This document shows positions 50,801 through 59,800 of a stretch of 64,000 bases of DNA, in pieces. The notes below the pieces were generated by a model, which ran no database searches, had not been told where the DNA came from, and saw only the letters and a list, made by a program, of their open reading frames with translations. Where the stretch lies: positions 138,928,642 to 138,992,641 of the forward strand of contig NC_071354.1 in assembly GCF_943734655.1 (NCBI RefSeq), in the 5' to 3' direction. Position 1 is the stretch's first letter; every line of letters begins with the position of its first letter. Both the position numbers and the translations under genes were made by a program. The stretch comes from Sabethes cyaneus (lineage: Eukaryota; Arthropoda; Insecta; Diptera; Culicidae).

Positions 50801-53800
50801 TCATCGAAATCAAATATGCCCTGCGGTGAATCAGAACTGCAACTCTTGTGGCATGCGTGGGCACTTTGCAGCGACCTGTAGGCGTAAGCGCGTTGACGTC
50901 ATTCAGGAGCTAGAGGTTCCTCAGGATACTAAAGTTGAATCCAAAATAGACGAGGTAAAATGAGTTTATGAATCCTATATATAAATAAAACGTAAATATA
51001 TGGCTTATTTACTTTTCATAATTCGTGTTCCTATTTGACGTTTTTTCCTGTTTTTTCCCAATAGTTAAACGCCTTATCTCTGGAGGATGTGTTGGTAGAT
51101 TGTCATCTGGGTTCTTCGAGTGCGATTAAATTCCTTATCGACTCGGGGGCAGATGTGAATGTTATAGGTGGCAATGACTGGCAGCGTCTTAAGAGTGAAT
51201 ACGAATCCGGAAAAGCACAGTTAGAACCGATTTCAAGTCCCACAAACAAGAAAATAGAAGGTTATGCAGCAAACAAACCTATGGAAGTTGATTTTTGCTT
51301 TAGAGCGAAAATTCATGCAACTGGATCCGCTAACTCGGTAGTTGCTAATTTTCTAGTAATCGTCGAAGGTAAACGCTCATTGCTAAGTAGGTCTACTGCA
51401 AGTGACTTGAAGCTGTTGTTCGTGTGTGCTCATGTCAACAACTGCAATGAGGCCGAGTATGAAATCTTTCCGAAGATGCCTGGTGTCAGTATCAAATTCA
51501 GTGTAGACAAAACAGTTTCACCAGTAAGAAATGCTTACTACAATATTCCCGCTGCATATAGAGAAGGGGCTCGGCGCCGCCTACTAGAAATGGAAGCCAA
51601 AGGCATAATTGAAAGAGTTACAACAGCACCACAATGGATTAGCGGTATGTCGGCGGTAGCAAAAGGCAAAGATGACTTCCGTTTGGTCGTCAATATGCGG
51701 GCACCAAATCGGGCTATCAATCGCGAATACTTTCGTCTACCGACTCTTGAGGAAATGAAAATCAAGCTGTACGGCGCCAAGTATTTTACGAAGCTGGATC
51801 TGAAAAATGCCTACTATCACCTAGAGCTGAACCGCGAATCGCGTGATCTGACGACTTTTCTGGCAGAAAGTGGCATGTTCCGTTTCACACGGCTGATGTT
51901 CGGTGTGAATTGTGCGCCGGAGATATTCCAAAGGGAAATGACACGTGTCCTAGAAAGCATTGAAAACAAAATTGTCTATATCGACGACATTTTGATTTTT
52001 GCTGATGAGTTAGGAAAGCTTCATAAAACAGTCGCAGATGTGTTAAGAATTCTTGAAAATCATAATTTAACTCTAAACACATCAAAATGTGAATTCGATA
52101 AAAAAAGGATAGTATTTTTGGGGCACGAGTTAGATCAAGATGGGTTCCACATTGAAAAATCTAAGGTAGAAGCTATTCAAAAATTTCGGCGCCCAACGTC
52201 AGTCTCAGAATTGAGGAGCTTTCTAGGTCTAGCATCGTTCGTTAGCCCGTACATACGAAATTTCGCTAAAATTACGAGCTCCTTGTGGACAGTTGCGGGT
52301 TCCAAAGCATGGATTTGGGGAGAGCAACAAGAGAAAGCATTTCACAAAGTGAAGGAGCAAATAATTCTTTGTACGCTATCTCTAGGCTATTTTTCAGAGC
52401 GCGAAAGTACCATTCTCTACACTGACGCTTCTCCTAATGCATTAGGAGCCGTGTTAGTTCAGGAGGGTGCAAATAAAACGCGCCGCATTATTAGTTTTGC
52501 GTCTAAAGCCTTGACACCCACCGAACGCAGATATGCCCAAAATCAGAGAGAAGCTCTAAGTGCAGTATGGGCTGTTGAGCATTTTTCTTACTTCCTATTA
52601 GGGAGACACTTTACTTTGCGCACCGATGCTAGAGGTATAACTTTCATTTTTGATCGTGCACGCGAAAATACGAAAAGAGCGCTGACTAGAGCAGACGGTT
52701 GGGCTTTGCGTCTCAGCCCATATAGTTATACTGTGGAATATGTGAAAGGCCGAGACAACATAGCTGACCCGTCGTCAAGACTGTATGAAGGAAATGATGT
52801 TCCATTCGACGAAGACGCAAGCCCATGGGAGATCGCTAATCTAGAAGCCAACGTCGTTAGCTTTCTAACCGAGGATGAAATCAGAGAAGTTACCGCTGAA
52901 GACGAAATACTTAAACAGGTGATTCAGGCGCTTGGCTCGGGGTGCTGGACTAAACCGTTAAACCGATATCGGGCGGTATCAAGCGATCTTTCTGTAAAAA
53001 ATGGTTTGATTACGAAACTGGGATGTATCGTGATACCAGAAAAACTTCGTCAGAAGACACTTGAAGTTGCTCACGCTGGACATCCCCTGGCAGCAAAACT
53101 CAAGAGCATTCTTCGAGAGCGCGTATGGTGGCCGGAGATGAGTAAGAATGCCGAAGAATGGGTTAATTCTTGTAAAACATGCGCAGTGAATGGTAGGCCT
53201 GAAAAACCAACTCCGATGCAACGCATATTTGCTCCGAAAACCGTCTGGGAAACGATAGCTCTGGACTTTAACGGTCCATATGCAAGATACGGCGGAATTT
53301 TAATTCTAGTTGCGATTGACTATAGATCCAGGTACGCTTTCGCTAGAGCTGTGAAATCTACGAGTTTCGAAAACACAAAAAAGGTTCTCGATGAGATATT
53401 TAGGATGGAAGGTTTTCCAAAAGCTATAAAGACCGACAATGGTCCTCCCTTCAACAGTGAGGAGTATAAGAAGTATTGTAGCGAACGGGGAATCCAATCC
53501 ATATTCTCTACGCCGTTTTTCCCACAGCAGAATGGCTTGGTGGAAAATTTCATGAAGATCATCAACAAAGCAATGTCAGCAGCAGTGTCGAATAAAACTG
53601 ACTATAATGAGGAACTGCAGTCTGCTGTGCAGGCGCACAATGCGGCAGCTCATTCAGTCACTAAGATGGCCCCAGAAGAGGTTTTGTGCGGGCGGAAAAT
53701 TCAAAGGGGACTTCCTTTGTTTATCCGAGGCAGATCTAATGTAGACGATCAGCTGTTGGATTCGAGAGATTCGAGGGCAAAAATTCAATCGAAGGCTCAT

Positions 53801-56800
53801 CAAGATCGTAAACGTAGCGCAAAACCTTGCAGAGTTGGCCCTGGTGACACTGTTATAGTGGAACGGTATTCTAAAACAAAGGGAGAAGCAAGGTTCGACG
53901 CGAAACGCTACACTGTAGTTCAGGAGAACAACGGCAATTTAGTCCTAAACGACGATGGTGGTAACCTACTGAAGCGACATGTTTCTCAGGTCAAGAAAGT
54001 GCACTTTTGGCGGCCTACGCCTTTGATTTCGAGTTCCGCTAAATCGGCAACTTCAACGTTTGCGGCAGTTGATAACTCTAACCCAGCTGCTATTTCAACT
54101 CGCCTTCCAAGGGATAGAAAGGCTCCGTCATATTTGGTTGATTATAAGGTTTGACTGTTCCTGGAATAAATAACCCTTTTAGAATATGTAATTTGAGTGT
54201 TTAATTACCTTTTAAATGTCAATCCAACAGCGACCTTGAACTTGACCTGATCTGCACTTTGTTGCATTCATGCTTGTTTACATATTCTGCAGATTTTGTT
54301 GCGAGATGCCAGAAACTTTTGGCCATTGTACTGTTGTACTCATCTTCTCGAAAGCTGGAGCTTCGAGCAAATTACTTGGTAGCGCTCTTGTTGCGCGGTT
54401 TTGGAAAATACTCCAAGCAGCTTTAAAAATTCTCAGAAATTTCTTTTAGTTAGGAAAATTTAATATGGTTATAGAATAAAGTTATAAATTTCGACAATTA
54501 CGGAATATCTTCACTGCATTGTGATTCGCACACGGACTTCAACTACCTATATAATTCAGCGAATCTGGAGTCCCTGCTACTGGTACGGTTACTATAAAAC
54601 GTGGGAACTGAAGCGTAGCGAAATGTCAGTGGAACTTTCGTTCAGGTTTTTCGTTATATGCATGCAAACTCGTTGGGCAGTATACACTGAAGGAAGATTC
54701 ATTGTTTTTTTTTCAATTGACAGCAGTTATGTATTAAATTTTGCGTTTATTGTTTTGATTTGGCAAAAGAGGGAATAGATATTTTATTAGAGAAGGAGGG
54801 GAATGTGAGGTATGCGACAATATACATACACCCCATTGGTCGTTTATGCTCGAGGTTCGACCCCTCTCGACAGCAGTGCTGTAAAGGCTTATCAACGTAG
54901 CGTTACCTGTTTGCTGACGTCAAGTAACGGTGGCTGCCAGCACTGTTCCGCCATGACAGGTAACGCGTCCACGAGCAGCTGTCAATGCTGTCATTGCAAA
55001 GTGAACTACGATTGAAGTAAGTTGTGCTCTCCTGCATCATTGACTAGATCACCCTCTCTATGCCGGGTGATTCCTCTTCGGTAATTGAATTTTACAGATA
55101 TTAGATAAATAAAAAGTGTTCGAAGTTTGAATCACGTTTTGAGGTGTGATTCAAACTTCGAACACCCACGAATAATATTTGGTTTTTCCGTATTTTGCTT
55201 TGGGAACATGAATTATCTGCATTGTAAAGCTGTACAAAATCAATTTGCTTTAGATGTGGTACATAGAGTTTGAAAATATTAGCAAATGACTGCAGAAGTA
55301 CGGATTGAAACTAATTATTGGGTGAAAAATTTACATCATACTGTTAGGTGGATTTAAAAAGACAGTGTTTAGAAGAAGGATGAAATTTCATTTATTTAAG
55401 TTGAATGACACTAAAAACATTAATACTTTTCAAAGTAATACAAGTGTTCGATGTCTGAGACTGAAATATTCGAGCTTTGAATGTCGACCATGAAAGTGTT
55501 CTAAGTTTGAATCATAACCGAACAGCAGTTTTTTAGTGTTTTTCAATGTAAATTAACATTTTATCCTCCTTTTAAAAATTTTAACACGAAAATAATTAAA
55601 TTGTCATGCTAGTAAACCATTTATGGGAGTAGAATAAAGATGTTTTCGAACATTTTTCTTTGAAGAAAGTTTCAGCATAGCTTAAGTGTTCGAAGTTTAA
55701 ATCAGTACCATATATTCCATTCTGATCGCTTTTAGCGCATTTCGCACTCCCTTCAACTTCTCCGTGAACATTTGTCACCTTTTCACAACACAGGTGCCAA
55801 AGGTATCAAAGCATGCCAAAGGTATCAAAACATTTTTAATTGCGCCGAAATTTAGTTTAGTTTAGTTTAGTTTACTTTTATTATCTGGTAGTGTAAGGTA
55901 ATCCTTTTAAAATACTACCACCGTAAGTTATAAGAGTTATATACACAATTCACTTAATATGAAACTATCACTCATTTAACTATCTAATTATTATCAATTT
56001 TAACTAGAGTTCCAAAATTCGAGGCAGCCCCTCTTGAAATTTGCTTCCGAAGTCAAACGCTTGATTGTTGTTGGCATCATATTCCAGTTTACCACACCTC
56101 TGACGAACATTGAGCTTGCGAAATGGTTGATTATACTGGTTAATTATGTATGTATGCATATTTGTATGGGGGGAATCCATTATCAGTTCAAGGTCCTGCC
56201 AGTTTATGTGGGTAGACTTACAGTAGCTTCAAATTTGATTGTAAAATGAATTTCACACTAAAGCTGTAGTAGAAGGACCAAAGTTGATTGAGCGGACCCA
56301 CAAGCACTTGTGCGCATTCCGGGATTATAAGAATTTCCTACCAGAATTAGAATCTTTCCATGTAACAATCAATTTCGCTGCACCAGCGCTAACTCACGTG
56401 ATGGTTTGTTTGTTCGAAGAGTGCAACATAAATATTGTTTCAGACCTTCAAGAGTTTCCTCTTAGTGATTCCGATTGACTCCTCACTCCATCCTCCAGTC
56501 TTCCACTCATATGATGCCTCTGTATTCATATACCGCCCAGCTAGCTTCGATCGTACCGATGCTGGTCTAACAAGCCAGTCGTCGTATGTTCGAATCTCGG
56601 CTAGGCGGTGCTTGCTAGTTAGAGTCAGTAGGATTGTTGCACTGGCCCCGTAATTTTCCTGTACTATAACAGCCAGCTGCGAAGTCTGTCGATAAAGAAG
56701 GGTAATGTCTAAAGACGGTATAAACCCATGGCTTTGCTTTGCTGTATTCATTAATTTATCATATAATGCATATAATGAATTTAACACATGATATATAATG

Positions 56801-59800
56801 AAGTGAAATTAATATGGATAAAATAGAACGAGCTCACCAGCAGTTCTTTGAATCAGATATAGTTGCATCATAATGATACCATCATTTGAGTTTCCATCAG
56901 CGCTACATGTACAACAACCCAACAGTATCCATGTACATTATTAGAAAGTTTTACGGTCAATGTTTGTATTGATAGTAGATGTTTGAAGAGCTAGAAAGAA
57001 ACAAACAATTAGAATAGAATAGGGTAGGACATAAGTGCGATATTTGAAGTTGTCATCAATTTTCGTGAGAGATAAAGAAGGACAACATAATATATTTTAT
57101 AGTGACGCAGTAACGCAATGTCCTTACATTCAACTATAAATCATCTGCGGTAACAGTGTTTTGCAAAATAAATTCTTCTTTCTTCTGATCAAGTGCCGAT
57201 TCGCACTTTTACCCCACTAGCGGGGCAAAAGTGCAAATACCGCGGGACAAAAGTGCAAAGCTCGAATCTATGCAATTAGCACAACAGTAGCTAACAAAAC
57301 CATATTATCACCAATCTGCGTTATGTTTCGGTAAGGAATATTCTCAATTTGCACCTTTCCTATTTTACGCTGGTGTATTGCAACCTCCGTTAGATCTAAA
57401 CTTTTCCAAACGTTTGTTTTTTGTTTCATCAGCGGAAAAACATTGTTTTCCTTCGGTCAACATCTTTAGAGCACAGAGTTTTCTGCAGATCCTCCTTTTC
57501 TAGTATCTGTAATATAGTGCCTAAAGCTGTATACATTTTTGCCTCGTTCATGAATCGCACTTTTGCCCCGTCAGTGAATCGCACTTTTGCCCCGCTAAGC
57601 GCTTGACGGGGTTAGATTAAATTACGGAAAAGCGAAATATATTTTGTAAATTCTTTTCACCGTATTTTCAAAACAGATATGTGAGTGATGTAAAACGCTG
57701 CTACAAATTTTCAACAAGTAATATCCCCCTGTTGATATCGTATTTGTCATATAACGAAAAATTACATCAAAACCGCCCTAAAAATAACATTTGCACATAA
57801 CTTAGCAACTATGCTTCGTAAGCAACCAAAGTTTACGTTAGATTCAAACTGTCAAAGTAGTCCCCCATCCATGCCAAATTAGTTAATTTACTCGGAATCT
57901 GCACCGATAAATCATTGAATCGCACTTTTACCCGCATCGCACTTTTACCCGTCCTTACTCTATATGTTTGAGCTTACCTACCAACGGGGCCGGGTGGATC
58001 AGCCATCTTCCCAAAACCACAATTTTGGTGTCAGGCACCCGGGAGCCACGCAGCATCGCACCTCCTAGCTTAGCTACTCAATTTTAAGGAAAGAGCATTA
58101 CCAGGTATGACCACGTGGAGGTGCTAGGTAGGAACTTGGGATGTCTAGAGCTATGTTGGACGCATCTTCATTGCCTTCCCCCTTTTATACCCTGTTGATT
58201 ATACTGGTTAATTATGTTCTCAGCGTATTTCTCAGCGTAAAAAGCTCTTTCTTATGGTATGAACGGTTCTTTGATTAATCCCCCTAAAAGTAAAATAGAA
58301 AATTTATTTTTCAAGCAGTAAGAGATAGATACTGCGTGCATTCACTCGAACTTTCTTTTGCCGTCTAAATTTTTTACTTTTTGTTTAACTTAACTTCTTG
58401 ACCGATTTAGACGCATAGACTACGGCCGGTAAGGTAAGACCTCATCCATCTTGTAAATGCAGCAGATATTCCAAGTTTCTCCATCCGATTCAGTAATATT
58501 TCGTGGTCGACACGGTCGAATGCAGCTTTCAAATCTACCATGCTGTCCATATCAAGCAGATTGAACGAATCGTCACTTCATTCGGTATGCTCTTCGAATA
58601 CTATCCTGGGATCAGGGCTGTCCTGCACACAGTGCACCTATTTTGCTTTTTAGCTGAAGAACCATAATCAAACAAAATTCGAAAATATTTTGTATGGGGC
58701 ACTTATAGAGTCGATTATTATCCATATGATTGCTGAACTAAGCATCGCTCTATTTGAAGTATTTACGGCTCACTTCACACTGGGTGGTGCGCAGAGAGCG
58801 CTCTGGGTGCTCCACCCAGTGTGAACTGGGAGTGCGCCGTAAATACTTCAGATAAAGCAATACTTAGTTCAGCAATCTTATGGATAATAATCGACTTTAT
58901 AAATGCACCATATATACATATATGTATGTATATATGTATATTTTCGAATTTTGTTTGGTTGAGGTGTTACAGTCAAATAAATAAAATAGGTGCACTAAGT
59001 GAAGGACAGCCCTGCCTTGAATGATCCAGTTCGTCTGCCTCCGTACGAATATCGATGAGCTCTTATACGCCTACCTACTCGGACAAACAGAGAAGTATGT
59101 TGCAACGCTTGTTTATCTACGATCTTCTGGAAAATAGTTTTGATATCCCGGAGCTACTAGGTCAAGTTCGGTTCAACGTACCACCTATCAAGAAGACTGG
59201 CAACTCTGCCAAAAGTTGAGGGACAGTTACAGCGATGCTATCTGCCGAGTTAAAGTTGAACTAACGCATACTTGTGTGTGTATATTGGAATATAGATGCA
59301 CACAAATACGTATGCAATGCATTTCCACACTCGCACATATCTTTTCCCACCAATACATCCCAAGTAACAATTTGGGTTTTATTGCTCTTTTAAGATGGCA
59401 TTTACGACCAAAATTGGACTTGAAGACCAGCATAAGTGTACAATAAAACTCACATTGTTGCTTGGGATGTACCCACAGCTTCAACTTGTGTTGGGAAGGG
59501 GGCGCTGATGCTTCTGTTAATTATCATTTGTATAGGCGCGAGAAAGAGATGCCAGTCTTCTTGATAGAATGTTGTTGCACCTAGGCATACCCGACGAGCG
59601 GATTTCTTTCGACTGCCGTTACGTTGTAGTCTCTTCGCCCGAAGTAATCCAATTGACGTGTGTTTTCGTGAATTTAATATTTGTGTCTGATTGTTATGAT
59701 GAAACCAGAAGTACCTCTCTGTATTCTATAGTTCTACCTAGTCTATATTAAGAACTGTCTGTGCGACATAGTCGAAGACCAGTAAATACATAAATAAATA

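Larger units (their letters stand above)
48884..55096 (+). mobile_element. Intact-looking Ty3/gypsy LTR retrotransposon
   Basis: A 6,213-bp element flanked by GATAT (48879-48883 and 55097-55101). The order is LTR, primer site, leader array, gag, 110-nt intron-like spacer, pol (protease, RT, RNase H, integrase), polypurine tract, LTR. The pol order (integrase after RNase H) defines Ty3/gypsy. There is no envelope ORF. The two LTRs are identical over 293 bp, implying recent insertion. The element lies in Gad intron 4 in the same orientation as Gad. I place it near the Mag-type lineage only tentatively, from the two zinc knuckles and the pol wording. Confidence 0.96.

Noticed and set aside
50960..51064. 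-1 frameshift between gag and pol
   Set aside because: pol lies in the -1 frame, but that frame has TAG at 51062-51064 downstream of the gag stop, so a slip in the gag end cannot reach pol.
54521..54778. ORF after pol as a possible envelope gene
   Set aside because: Only 85 codons, no signal peptide, furin-like site or membrane anchor; too short for an insect errantivirus envelope.
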